From: Ichthyophonus hoferi
Taxonomy: Eukaryota > Opisthokonta > Ichthyosporea > Ichthyophonida > Ichthyophonidae
Length of the DNA stretch: 31,964 nt
Direction of reading: 5' to 3'
Assembly: GCA_002751075.1 (NCBI GenBank)
Contig: NAOQ01000282.1
Coordinates: 10,188-42,151 of the forward strand
In this document: piece after piece, positions 10,818 to 29,609 of the stretch
Numbering within the stretch: position 1 is the stretch's first letter
Layout: the number at the start of each line of letters is the position of its first letter
Program-made: the position numbers and the translations under genes
Notes under the pieces: model-generated
What the model saw: only the letters and a program-made list of their open reading frames with translations
The model's database searches: none
What the model was told of the DNA's origin: nothing

Positions 10818-13333
10818 CTATTCCTTTTCTTGATTCTCCCTCCATTCATGCTGCTCTAAATGGTCTGCCAAATTATCCATATCATCAAATATACAATTAC
10901 AATTAGTGAAGGAACAACAAAACATTGCTTCTTTGTTATCTTGTGAATTTACACCGAGGTGCCATAGCTGCATGTGTTCATCCAGTGTTTGTACAGAATA
11001 CAAGTCATCCTGACATCCTATGATCTTACAGCGTAATCTAATGGGATCATCCAATGGGTGTTGCCCCATTCTGTGTCGGGCTAAGGCTTGTGGTTGGCTA
11101 AAGGAGTCACCACACCCCGGATGCACACACCTACAAGAGATATGTTTGGTTGGTTAAGCCAAAGGGTGAACAGTAGCCGTTCCTCTAATATCATAGGCCG
11201 ACAGCAAAAAAATTACATAAATACAGGTTTTAAATAATAATTTACTATATCTTGTTCTCAAATAAAATAAAGAAACACAAGACTCGGTTAGTATGATATT
11301 GCTAGAAAGGGTCAAATATAGTTACAGCCGCGACATAGGCACAATAACTATTGTTATAATTATCTAACTAGTTAACTATAGGTTCTGAAGTATTATATAT
11401 ATATATAATATAGTATAGATTTAGAAAGTAACAAAAGACTCTGTCTGAGAGAGATTGGGAACTCTTAATTCTGCAGTGATACTGAATAAAGGCTGTACAG
11501 TTTTTATCCTAAACTCTCAACTTGCAATAGTCAGCTGCCACCCTGAACATGGGTGAGATAATTGCTAAACAGCCTGAAATGGATCGGAAGTGTATAACTT
11601 TTAGAGTACGCGAGAAAATAACTATGCAGATGATCTAGTGGTTAAGATTATAGAACAGTTATTAGCAATATATATATAACACCTTTAAATATAAAGGTAA
11701 TCAGATTTATAACCTATTCGCGATTGACATCGAATAAAAGAAATTAAAAAAATTTAATGTTAAAAACTAGTGGGTTGTATGTATATGCTAAAGCTGAAAA
11801 AATAAATCATGGTTAACTAATAGAAAACGGTAATAATTGGATTGACATAAATAAATGATATGCATCAGAATGAATGGTACCCCGATAATTATAGTACGTT
11901 AACAGTCAATAAGGGGAGAGTAAACAAAGGATACCATTGGTCTAGTTAATTGGTGCAGATAGTCAGGCTCAAGTTTAAGAAAGCAAAGGATGTGATTAGA
12001 TTGAAATCACATGCCACCCCTGTCCACTTCTTTCATCCCATTACCTTCTTAGTATCCTATCCATTAATCATTCTCACCCGAAAACATGAAAATACAAGCA
12101 TACCCTCCCAGCATCCACCATCTAGCCCCTACACCTACTTATATCCCCTCTCAGGGTGTAGGCGTGTATGCCGCTCTAAGTCCTCCACTGTATCAAACAC
12201 CATACTGCAGGGCGGCAACATGCACATCAAGGGTCCCTCACCCTGTGTTTGCCCCTGACTCTTTAGGGGAGTGATGTCAGGGAGGACCAGGGGGTAGACA
12301 GGCACTGTATATTGCTGCATCTCCCTGAAGGATTTAAAGAGAACACAATGCTGGTCAGACCCATAGGACGTCTTGGTAGTAGAAGAGAAAGGGAATAATA
12401 CACAGGAATCATATCACTATTCCACCTATGGAGTCTACTAGATGTGCACCCTGTTATTGATAACTTCATACGAAAAGCTATTTCCCCTCCTAGCATCCTA
12501 CACCTGGCCTGCACCAGACAGTGCCCCCTTCTCCTTCTATCTTTATTTCTATCTTTTGTTCACTTTCTCTCCTCTGGTACACACGCATTTATCCGATACC
12601 TCCATTACCCATACACCAAGGCATGATAGCATGATAGCATGATAGCATGCAAGTATGACAATAAGTTAAGGCCATTACTAGGGAAATAAAATTACAAAAT
12701 ATAATAAGCTCGCATACACTCAAAATATTGTCTCTTGTGTCCTTTCTGCTATATATTATGCAAGACCTACTTTCTCCCTCATATAATCTTTAGTTTTCAA
12801 TTGTATACACAACTCTTGGTGTCTTAAAAACATGTAACAACCTAGAATCACAGATAATAAAATTTATTTATACATAGACACATATAAAAAAACTCACAAC
12901 ACAGAGAACTTGAAACACAAGCATATTCACGTATTTATTTTTCAAACGCATACATCAATATCCCACTTTCCCTCTTCTCCTTCCCCTCCATTTTCAAATA
13001 CACCTACCTCTCGTGCTCTTTCACATGTGTTGTCAATAAATTTGGTGTAGCAAACTGTCCAGGACATCCCCAAAATGGACATCTAAAAGCATTTTTTCCT
13101 TTATGTTTTCTCGCGGTATGAATGATTAAGGTAGCAAGGTGGGCAAACACCTGACCACAGTCACTATGAGTACAGTTATAAGGTCTTTCCAATGCATGTT
13201 CTTTCATATGTGCTGTTAGTTCTGCAGTGGTTTCAAACCGGAGCTGACATCCAGGCTGTATACAGAAAAGAAAATCCTGTTCTCCTTTTGGCACTCTAGG
13301 ATACTGGTACCTGTTATTATACCCGGTTGACAT
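10818..13333 (-). CDS. Seven-finger C2H2 zinc-finger protein
   Basis: Three exons on the minus strand: 13333-13008, 12324-12139, 11130-10818. Together they are 825 nt, encoding 274 aa. Both introns (683 and 1008 bp) begin GTAGGTGTA and interrupt codons after the second base, and the frame is restored exactly. Fingers: C24-C29-H42-H46, C54-C59-H72-H77, C85-C90-H103-H107, C143-C148-H161-H165, C172-C177-H190-H195, C205-C210-H223-H228 and C243-C248-H261-H265. All use C-x4-C spacing. The last finger has extra Cys at 242 and 250. Fingers 3 and 4 are split by a 35-residue Pro/Gln-containing linker, and TGEKP linkers are absent. C-x4-C multi-finger proteins include TFIIIA and many RNA/DNA-binding factors; I cannot assign a target. 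It is divergent from DPH1, 975 bp away. Confidence 0.88.
12621..12649. repeat. 8-bp tandem repeat GCATGATA
   Basis: Three full copies plus a partial one, inside intron 1 of the zinc-finger gene. Confidence 0.9.
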
Positions 13334-13882
13334 TGTTTTGGTTTGATTTTTGGTATTGTTGTAATGATTAGTTTATTTGATGGTTTTCATCTTTATTTAT
13401 GGGTGTCACAAAACAAAAATTAATAAAAATTATATTCTCTTCACAATTTTCTACAAAGTCATTTTTATAATACATTATACCTAACTATATACATACAATA
13501 CGTATAAAGTTAGATAACGTATTTTATGTATTATGTACATGAATTATTATATTCCATTACAAACAGTAAGAAGCAAACCGCCTTATGTTCGGTGAGCCAC
13601 TTGAGATGCCCGACCCGAGTCGATAGGCAACGATTAAATAATTATAAATAATAAAGTTATAATTTGTTAACCAATATATTCTACAATCCCATAGGCTAAT
13701 TAGCATATTATTAATTATATCTATTGATTGATATAATTACTAATGAGTAAGTGAACGTTACTGTAAATATGTGACCATATTACTATTTTATAGTCGTAAG
13801 TAAAATATAAAAACCAATTTAATACCTCATAAATAATTTATGTTATTCTATACAAATCCTAGAAGCAGTTAAAAACACACCG

Positions 13883-13912
13883 CCTAATACTGCCGCGAGA
13901 AAGCGGCTTAGG
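13883..13912. promoter_or_regulatory. G+C-rich hairpin in the divergent promoter
   Basis: GCCGC (13892-13896) pairs with GCGGC (13903-13907) across a GAGAAA loop. Outside it, CCTAA (13883-13887) pairs with TTAGG (13908-13912), leaving a one-sided TACT bulge. It stands out in otherwise AT-rich DNA. Confidence 0.6.
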
Positions 13913-14024
13913 GGTTATAAGTATCTGCTATCTCGCTATAGGCCATTAGTGAGTATGACCCGCGAGTCAATTATTGATAATTATATCTACCAATAAAAGG
14001 CTATATTACCTTATATATAATTAC

Positions 14025-14049
14025 CTATTGGTTGATTTTAAACCAATAG
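14025..14049. promoter_or_regulatory. Inverted CCAAT-box pair upstream of DPH1
   Basis: CTATTGGTT and AACCAATAG form a perfect 9-bp inverted repeat with a 7-bp spacer, giving one CCAAT motif on each strand about 260-285 bp before the DPH1 ATG. A third CCAAT is near 13990. CCAAT is the known site of the HAP/NF-Y complex in fungi; its use here is inference. Confidence 0.5.
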
Positions 14050-14215
14050 CTATGTAGTATACAAAGGCAGGCTATTTGCACGCATTATGATTTGATTCCA
14101 CTTAAGCGGCTTTATACCTTAACGTGTTTATATACAGTACAAATTATGTCTGTCCTGGTGAAGTTACTATAACAGTATTAAGTTGTTAGGGATTAACTTG
14201 GTAGACTGTATTTTC

Positions 14216-14227
14216 TATATATAAAAA
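14216..14227 (+). promoter_or_regulatory. TATA-like element of DPH1
   Basis: TATATATAAAAA lies about 80-95 bp upstream of the DPH1 ATG at 14309, a plausible distance for a fungal TATA box. AT-rich surroundings lower its weight. Confidence 0.45.
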
Positions 14228-14308
14228 CTGTGATTACCATTCACATTGGTTGTTTTTTGTTTGTTTTGAAAAAGATTATAAATAAAAGCCTTACAAAAAT
14301 CTTCAAAC

Positions 14309-21972
<7,664 letters not shown>

Positions 21973-23943
21973 AGCCGAGCTGGTGATTGGATTAGCATGA
22001 TGTTGTTACTCGACTGGAGTATACTAATTAACATGTTATTATTAGTTAGTTTATAAGATTTATGGCAGTATAGGTGACGTAATTTAAGTGTTGAAAACGT
22101 AAAGAATAGAGGCCGATCTAAGTCTGAGTTGGGTATCTATTGTAGTTAATAGGAGGGTAGATCAATTAATTAAGGACATTATCATAGCTATCAGTGCAGG
22201 AGAGTCATTAAGAGAGGATAATCGTAGTGTAAGCCAATACAAAATATTAGTTAGGCCTTTAGGCACTGCATTAAAAATAGTAGTGTTACTTTTTGTCTTT
22301 TCTGTCCGGTTAAATACTCTATTAAGTCTAGACAACATTCAAAGAAAAATAGGATTATTTAATATTTTGGAATATAAGGGTGTTTAGCAATGACATATCT
22401 ATTACTGAGATTAACAATGAGATATATATTAAAGTATTCGTTTTATTATCTCTAATGCCGTGCCAGGTGTTGGATAATGTTTGTCAACATAAAACAGTGG
22501 ATTAATTCTAGGTATACTACTTAGGTTTATTTTCATTATTGACTGTGTTAGTGTCATGGCTTTATCTAATATATATGTATAGTAGATTGGACTGGTGTAA
22601 GATAGGCTGCAATTGTCCAGTCCTGGCGGCGTTTACATTTTTGTGGTGATTTTATGATCCAACGAGAAGTGTGTATATCATATAAATAGTGCTCTAATTG
22701 TAGCACACAATATGTGTGCATCCTTTGCAACTATTTGCACTAAAACGGTGTGCTATACAATTAATATAGCAACTTTAGCTTAAAATTATTCAAAGTATAT
22801 TGGTTCGATGCATTGACTTGCTACTGCGAAAGCAAGCGCAAATCACATGCGTTTTACCCACTGCCATTAGCCAATCCAGTATATGTATTCATAGGCGCGT
22901 GGGCCATTACATAAATTATTCAATTAGGCATTCAACTTCCGGCAGACCGAATGAATGCATGGTAACTGTAGTGAATAGGAAGGAAATAATACTATATATA
23001 GGGGATAAACAGCAATTGGATCCGAGTTACACAAGTATAATGGTAGCTGCAATTATCTTTATCTCTCTTGGATTATTTTCGAATGCCTATTGAAATAGAA
23101 TAGATAATAGTCTTAATATTTATCATGTTAGTGGATGGATATGTATAGGGGAAGAATGTTTGTGTATTTGATATTTGTGACTGCAAATTATAAATAATCG
23201 CATTTTAACCGGAACTTGAGTTCCGAGTATAGCAAATTGATCTTGCGATTAATCTAAGAGATCTGCGATTAATATAAAATTAATGTGCGAATGCCACCGA
23301 GCTATGAATAAATATATATTCTACTTACTCTAAAATCACCAATCAAAGTGTTAGTTCTTCCTGGTTGTTATTTAAACAAATGTTCCAATTAATATTCTAG
23401 TTCATAACATACTTGAATATATATACAAGTTGTAAATTATAGATTGTATTCAAAGTGATCTCAATTAATCTTGTTTTTCATTTTCATTTTACAAAAACTA
23501 CAGTTGTACATATTTTATGTGAGATGTTAACTTCATCTTATGTATGTTACCATCTCCTTTATATTTTATATTGCTCCAAATATTGGATGATGTATTTATA
23601 CTTTGTGAATATATATGACTCAATATTGGGATTGGATTGCTGTCGCCATTAATATAGGGTTGTACAACAGTTGTAGCACAATACAAGAGACATTTCTAAA
23701 AAAGGGATCACATTCCAATTCGATCACCAAAAACCTTGAGGCCTACCTATCTATATTTGCTTTCACATGAATCAATCTAGTTTTTATATATACATTAACT
23801 GCACTTTCCTAATTTATGATGATATAAAAAAGGACTGAAAAGTTCAATCCGAGCTTCCTAAAAGACTAATAACTCTATGTACCATTCATTACGCAAGCAT
23901 ATTTGGAGGATTGACCGATCAAATATGGCTATGTAATCTAGCA
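21973..23943. other. Intergenic stretch between DPH1 and the rhodanese gene
   Basis: No gene is recognised. A 97-codon frame at 22800-23093 starts at TTG, has no homology I know and no splice support. The rest is AT-rich, with short ATTAAT and TATA runs. Confidence 0.55.
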
Positions 23944-23985
23944 TGACGTCATTACATATGATGTCACATTATGGTGGTATAAAGA
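23944..23985 (+). promoter_or_regulatory. CRE-like pair and TATA box upstream of the rhodanese gene
   Basis: TGACGTCA at 23944-23951 is a perfect ATF/CREB (bZIP) palindrome. TGATGTCA at 23959-23966 is a one-base variant, 15 bp on. TATAAAG follows at 23978-23984. The arrangement suits transcription starting near 24005-24025, just before the upstream ATG at 24027. Confidence 0.5.
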
Positions 23986-24026
23986 ATGTAAACACAGTCA
24001 ATAGCAATAATAATAACAATAATAAA

Positions 24027-24285
24027 ATGTTAGTAATTGTTTGTATTCTGATTATTGTAAGGGAAAAATACCTTTCTCTTTTCTCGGTTATCATATGTAG
24101 TTTTTTAAAATCTTGAGTCTTCATTTCTCCACGTGCACTAGTCCGCAGTATCAGTATAGTTGTTTCCTTTTTTTCAGTTGTTTTTTTTTTGATTATTTTT
24201 TTATTTTCATTTTTAACAGCTTATAGAGAGATCCCCTTTAATTATCATTGACACCTCCCATCCACAGTGCACAATATTTGGAACC
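24027..24285 (+). other. Possible upstream exon and N-terminal extension of the rhodanese gene
   Basis: An ATG at 24027 opens 10 codons (MLVIVCILII) ending at a GTAAGG donor (24057). A strong pyrimidine-rich acceptor ends at 24219. The sequence from 24220 stays open and in frame with the ATG at 24286 (LIERSPLIIIDTSHPQ then CTIFGT). Splicing is phase 0, so the longer product would have about 32 extra residues with a hydrophobic start, a possible signal anchor or organelle signal. Alternatively this is a spliced 5' UTR and translation starts at 24286. Confidence 0.4.
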
Positions 24286-25958
24286 ATGGCTTCTCTGAAC
24301 ACAGAAATACCCGTGATTGCTTATGAAGATCTGGTTGATCTGGTCAAGAACCCTAAGGTGAGAAGGGAGTGAATGTGTGTGTCTTAACATGTGAGATCTC
24401 AGTTGGTTAAAAAAGGAAATAATTCAAATATGTGTTAATAATTGGTATGGGTGGATTGATAAGGGAGTAGGGGGACTGAAAGGGGTTTAGGATGTGCGTT
24501 TGTATTGATATATTGGGTCTGTGTTAGTTTTACACATATATGCCAAGTTTTCTAAAGTTTGTCTTTTTCTTCCTGGGTATATATTGTGTATGTAAGTAAG
24601 TTATTGTGTTGATTCATCCAGAAGAGACTTTCAGCGTTTTCCTGTATATATAGTATAATCAATAATGTCTTTCTATATTATATTAGTGGAATCATGCAGT
24701 CCTTGTAAGCATACATATATCATAGGTAGTGACTCCAAATATTATCTTGCTTCTTCTACATTTCCATGTCTGGATTCATTTTCCTTGTTTATACTTAACC
24801 CCCACAAATATCCTTATGCTCCTCTTTTCAACATTGCTTGCTTTTGAATTATTTTTGTAACACAGTTCTCCTCTTTATATTTCTATCCAATATCATCTAC
24901 CTCTAAACAAATCACTTCTACGTCTCTCTATGAGCCCTGATGATCTTTCCACACTATGACACTGTTTATACCTTCCTCTTTTTTTTTTAGAATATTTTGT
25001 TATTATTATGCTGGTTTTTATTTATTTTTCCGCTCCGATTTTTACACACCTGCATATATATATCAATTTTTTACAGCTAAATATCCTACCATCCCCTTTT
25101 TTGCCTGTTCATAGGGGTATAACTTTCCATACCTTAGGGTTGCTATATTAGTACACATCTATACTTTTGGCTTCTGCTTCTATCCTTTATTATCTCTTCC
25201 AATCACCGTCTCTCCACCTAACATAACCATGTTGATTTCAGCCTGTATTTTAATTGTTATCTTGCTTATATCGCATGGTAGTCAATAATTACACTAGATA
25301 ATTAAAATGTAACTCAAAGATCTTCATTTAGTCTCACTGCAGAATAAGGAGTTCGCGTCCAAAATACTCATGATATAGGATACCAAATATGGACTAATTG
25401 ACAACTTTGCGTTAATTAATTAGAATTATAATTATTCCAACCCTTGTTGGATATATAGCTATATTTGATAGACCTTTATACTCCTATGATATAGGATACC
25501 GTTTATATGACTAATTAATATCTTGGTATTGATTAAGTATATCTTTAACTATTCTGACTCTTGTTGTGTATATAGCTTTATTTGACCATATATGCAAACC
25601 TATAGACCTGCGATACAGATATGCAGTTTTACTTATATGCGTCTTCTTCCTCAACCACATACAGCCCAACACTATCCTCATTGATGTCAGGGAGCCCTCA
25701 GAATATGAACAGGGTAATATTCCTACCACCCACCTCCTTCCTCTAGGCCAGGTCAATGAAGCCTTGACCCTCTCGGGCAAAGCCTTTGAGGAGAAATATG
25801 GCTTTAGCAAGCCTACCCCTGACACTAATATGGTCTTCCACTGTCTTGCGGGTATCCGCTCTCTTAAGGCTGCTGAAATAGCCAAGGCTGCTGGCTATGA
25901 TCATGTTGTGAATTACTTCGGTGGCTGGGCTGACTGGGAAGCCCGTACTAAGAACTAG
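24286..25958 (+). CDS. Single-domain rhodanese (thiosulfate sulfurtransferase-like)
   Basis: Two exons, 24286-24357 and 25665-25958, give 121 aa with a phase-0 junction; the 1307-bp intron is the longest gap-free one in the window. The protein is essentially one rhodanese domain: ILIDVREPSEYEQGNIP at residues 28-44, the catalytic loop with Cys84 in FHCLAGIRSLKAA (82-94), and the closing GGWADWEA. The C-x-x-G-x-R-S loop is the sulfur-carrying active site of single-domain rhodaneses such as yeast Rdl1/Rdl2, which move sulfane sulfur from thiosulfate to acceptors. The start at 24286 gives a domain-only protein with no obvious targeting signal; a longer spliced start is possible. Transcribed in the same direction as DPH1, about 2 kb downstream of it. 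Confidence 0.9.
25363..25594. repeat. Diverged tandem duplication, about 117-bp unit, in the rhodanese intron
   Basis: Unit 1 (about 25363-25480) and unit 2 (about 25481-25594) share TGATATAGGATACC, ACTAATT, CTTGTTG and ATATAGCT in the same order and spacing, with many point differences between. Unit 2 ends about 70 bp before the acceptor of exon 2. Confidence 0.75.
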
Positions 25959-27285
25959 ATTGAATTGGTTCTGATGGTATAAGTGGTAGGGAGAGAAGTT
26001 GTATTAAATGACTTAACCACCAGCACGCTGTATGAGTATGAATGAAATGATATTGGTGGCGTTAGGTAATGATAACTGTTGCGTTGTGATTCAGTGAACG
26101 AATCAGGGGTGTCTTATTTATGATTTCACGGAGTTTGTCAGTATTTATGTCTTATACCTACTGTCTCCTTCTGGGTGATACCTATGTCAAGATCGGTTCC
26201 ATTCCAGTAGAAGTCCGAGCTGCTTATTCACCTTGGTGTCCATTGCAAGTGAATATTGCCATTAATGTCACTAGTGTACTGGGTTGTGTTAAACACATTT
26301 TATATCAAGCCATCTACTTCTGGTGTTATCTTTGTGGTTTACATTTTTAGAACTACCTTGCCCGATTGAGTATGTGGTGGATTTAGCTCCTACTTTTCCT
26401 GTTGAACGGTCACTAAAATAGTATTTTGTTATTGTGGCAATCGCAGAACAAATAACCTTGCAATGATGTATGCATGTTATTAAAGCAAATAGATGGATAG
26501 AAAAATATCGAGTTGCTGCAGTAAGTAATTGATAAAATGCGGTTGTGAATGGATACTAATACTATTTAATAATTATTTGCAGATCAAGTTGTGTTAAAGT
26601 ATGTATTATCAATAGTGCTTGTTGGCTATAGAATACAACATACCGAAGAAAGGATTTCTATCTACGAAGCGTGTAAATTGTAATTACGGATAATTTAATT
26701 GAGTGCTCAATATATATCATACTAAGTATACTATACATTTTCAAGATCGGCCTGTAAACCATATAAGATAGTACAAACTCGCTTTTGTTGGGTTATCTTT
26801 ATACAACAATATATGTAAGTTATTTATTAATGGGAAGAGTGATTGTCAACAGATATATCTAACAAACTAAATAGGTAAAAAGACTTTTCTAGGCTGTAAT
26901 AAACGAAGATAATAACAGTAATAATAATATTAAGGAACATCTATCTAGGTGTAGTGAAAGTCCTGGGTCTAACAACAACCAATAGATTGAATTGTTATTT
27001 TTTGAAGCATAATGTACTTTCAATAAAGTGATCATCTTATTGAATAATTGATGACTGTAATGTATGTGTATGTGTATGCGCCTCAAGTGTGTACAAATAT
27101 AACATGCAAGTCTTACAAATAAGTTCTGTTTAATAAATATTAAAATATCAAATCAAGATATAGTACTAGAAAAATCCCATATATATATATATATATATAT
27201 ATATAAATGTCTATGTCATACAGTATCGCTACAAGCTTCACTAATCAATTCTTAATCGTACCTACGGTACAGTATAAATCTAATG
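25959..27285. other. Intergenic stretch between convergent genes
   Basis: No gene is recognised. A 76-codon frame at 26120-26350 is hydrophobic and matches nothing I know. A pure (AT)n run lies at about 27178-27205, shortly after the stop codon side of the minus-strand gene. Confidence 0.55.
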
Positions 27286-28194
27286 TCACCATCTAACAAG
27301 ACTGTTTACATCTCCCTGAGCACCAGTCCACGTCTGTACAGAGGCAGGATAACTATCGTATTCCTCCGAATCCATCTGCTCCTCTGGTATACTATCGAAT
27401 TCACCCTCAGCTTCTGATGTACAACAAGAAGGACAACTTGCACGACTACCATTACGCGCGTCCATATTGCGGTGGATACTGGGGTCGCTTTCTAATATTC
27501 CCATACGTTTTCCCTCGTTGTAGGCTATTGTTTGTCTGACTCTCCCAAACTCATCTTCATATTTTTTTTCAAACCTTACATAAATACGTTTACGAAGATG
27601 CTGATTGATTAGACGACCTGCTCTTCTCCTAAACTTGTCAAGTTGTGTGCATTTTATGGTCTTTGCTGCCATTGTAAGATGTATATCCATATCATTAATA
27701 AGTTGCTCGTAGATATCTATACGGGAGGTATAATAGGCTGAATCCCACCAGTCAACATAGAGGGACGTATATTTTTGAAGGCACTCATTTCCTTGACTCC
27801 CGTGTAATCTCAATTTCCCTATATATTTAAAGGGGTCTGCAGTAATTTTAGCCAGGCCAGAGCGTGGCCTGCTTGGTGCACGGTGAAGATAGGCCGCTAC
27901 CAGCCAGCGAATTTGTGCCTCTCGCAATACAGAGAGCTCATCAGTATCATCCGTATCAGAAGAAGAAGAGGAAGAGGACGAAGAACGATAGCATATAATT
28001 TCATTCCTCAGAGTGCCATGGTTAGCTACACTGGAGTGTGGAAATTCTCTGTCAGCCAAAAGTTGGTCGAAAGCGTCTTGGGAGGTTATGTTAAGTTGGC
28101 TGGGTTTAGAGCACTGTTTATATTTGTCGTAGTTTTCGGTGTGTGCCGCCAAGACAGCACTAAGAGCGGGGACGTGCGTGCACGGGTAGGTCAT
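27286..28194 (-). CDS. Hypothetical 302-aa serine/acidic-rich protein, intronless
   Basis: A single uninterrupted frame from ATG (28194-28192), with no upstream in-frame ATG before a stop. The family is not recognised. Visible features: C5, H7, H18 and C28 near the N-terminus; nine serines at 71-79 followed by an acidic DTDDTDE, a likely casein kinase 2-type target; an aromatic-rich middle (YVDWWDSAYY); a strongly basic region at 187-220 (FRRRAGRLINQHLRKR); a C-P-x-C-C cluster at 254-258; and an acidic tail (261-280). The serine run uses mixed codons, so it is not a bare microsatellite. Unlike the four spliced genes it has no intron and is visibly less AT-rich. A lineage-specific nuclear or regulatory protein is one guess; a domesticated or transferred gene is another. 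A CAG acceptor-like site about 20 bases upstream of the ATG means a 5' exon cannot be excluded. Confidence 0.7.
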   Translation of the reverse strand: MTYPCTHVPALSAVLAAHTENYDKYKQCSKPSQLNITSQDAFDQLLADREFPHSSVANHGTLRNEIICYRSSSSSSSSSDTDDTDELSVLREAQIRWLVAAYLHRAPSRPRSGLAKITADPFKYIGKLRLHGSQGNECLQKYTSLYVDWWDSAYYTSRIDIYEQLINDMDIHLTMAAKTIKCTQLDKFRRRAGRLINQHLRKRIYVRFEKKYEDEFGRVRQTIAYNEGKRMGILESDPSIHRNMDARNGSRASCPSCCTSEAEGEFDSIPEEQMDSEEYDSYPASVQTWTGAQGDVNSLVRW

Positions 28195-29435
28195 ATGGTC
28201 GAAAGTTTAGGTCTGGAAGAAAAATATACTTTTACAGAGCTTATGAACTGCAGGTTTGGTTTCCACAACAAGACAAAAGGTTACTACAAAATAAATTAAA
28301 GATGGAAATACTAGTTTTCTTGCTCAGTCCATTACTGTGCTGAAAAAGGTTAAAAACTGAAGTCTGAACACTATGCATGTAGTAAGTTGTCGCCGTACGC
28401 GACTAAAACAATTAAAAATAAAAAATAAAATAAAGTTACTCTCACTAACTAGCAACACAACACAAAAATGACTACAACATGATGCGCATTACATTCGGAT
28501 CTGTTTGCTGTGACGTTTAAACACGCTCTTTCCCAAGGGATGTGATTGGCTTGGCACGTAATAAACACTTTTTGAAAGAAATACACCAATTATTGGCCGG
28601 CCGTTTAGTAATATCTTTCGAATAGGAAATCGATAATACTAAGTCATTGGAATGGCTCGGACAGCAAGACTTTTGGCGCAAAGTAAAATAAATAAACAAT
28701 AATAATAAAACAAATAAATAAAACCTTAATGCAATCTATAGAAGCTTTTTCTTTCATTCAGGAGGCAATTTTTTTTTAGCATTTTTTAGTGAAAAATATT
28801 ATTGCGATTATTTATAGAAAATATCTGCATAGTTTTTTATAGCATTCATGTCATTGGACATGTCACATATATATGACAGGCTGATCCACTATCAGGTTTG
28901 CAAACAAATTTTAAAAGTTATCGGAATGGTAGTTTCAACCAATTATGAATTGTTAATTAGGAAATGAACAAGATAATTGCTCAGTTTCTGCCGATGCCGT
29001 TACTAACGACAAAATATTTACAACGTACTATGGCCTATCTTATCAAACTATTTCAAATATGCGGGGCGGGGAATATTGGATATTTCGAACACATTACTCA
29101 AAATGGACTATAGATAAATGGAGGGTGTGCGAGGTATATGTAACCAAGTAATAATTACTATTATTTATATATCATAATTCTTTTCAATGCTTTTTTTGGC
29201 AAGAAGCGGAGCATCAGATCCCGTTTAACTTTCTGGTATTCATATATTAGATTAATAAAAATACAGAGAAAAGCCTTGATGGTAAAAAAACGAAAATGAA
29301 TGAATCTTACAAAGGACTGATGCATGGTCGCACAGAATCAAAGATTTCAACTCATTAAACCAAAACCGTCGATATATTTGTTTTTTCAATCTTAATTAAT
29401 TTTTGTTGAAAAAAATAAGTAGAGACAGGAGCGTT
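28195..29435. other. Intergenic stretch, no gene seen
   Basis: This presumably includes the promoter of the minus-strand gene ending at 27286. A GGCCGGCC palindrome lies near 28598 and an inverted pair TGTCA/TGACA near 28860-28877. The 60-codon frame at 28517-28699 is unsupported. Confidence 0.5.
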
Positions 29436-29449
29436 CTTGAAACCCTTAT

Positions 29450-29608
29450 TTGTATAGAAGGAAAGGATATATCGAATTAAAATGTGTTTTAACGTATCGT
29501 ACCCTTTTGCGTACACGAAATACAGATATGATAAGAAATATTTTTATTAACAAGTCGGCGTACTTATCTTTTGTCAAAGCAAAGAGTTATGCTATCTTAT
29601 CGTTTAAT
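29450..29608 (+). repeat. P repeat, copy 1 (direct)
   Basis: It begins with GAAGGAAAGGATAT and includes TTTTAACGTAT, TTTTGCGTACA and CAGATATGATAAGAAATAT. The same ordered motifs recur inverted at about 29610-29715 and direct at about 30600-30720. Confidence 0.75.
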
Positions 29609-29609
29609 A

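Larger units (their letters stand above)
13334..14308. promoter_or_regulatory. Divergent promoter region between the zinc-finger gene and DPH1
   Basis: This stretch holds no ORF of note but carries structured sites: a G+C-rich hairpin at 13883-13912, related near-palindromes GACCCGAGTC (13612-13621) and GACCCGCGAGTC (13957-13968), an inverted pair of CCAAT motifs (14025-14049), and a TATA-like run TATATATAAAAA at 14216-14227, about 85 bp before the DPH1 ATG. Two diverged sub-copies may exist (about 13566-13640 and 13862-13985; shared AAGCA..CCGCCT and GACCCG..AGTC). Confidence 0.55.

Noticed and set aside
12263-12514. Minus-strand 83-codon frame as an extra exon of the zinc-finger gene
   Set aside because: It lies in intron 1. 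Joining exon 1 directly to the acceptor at 12325 keeps the frame, and this stretch has no finger or other motif.
22800-23093. 97-codon frame after DPH1
   Set aside because: It has a TTG start, no recognised domain and no splice support. A nearby GGTTCGA was also checked as a tRNA B-box, but no A-box or cloverleaf could be formed.
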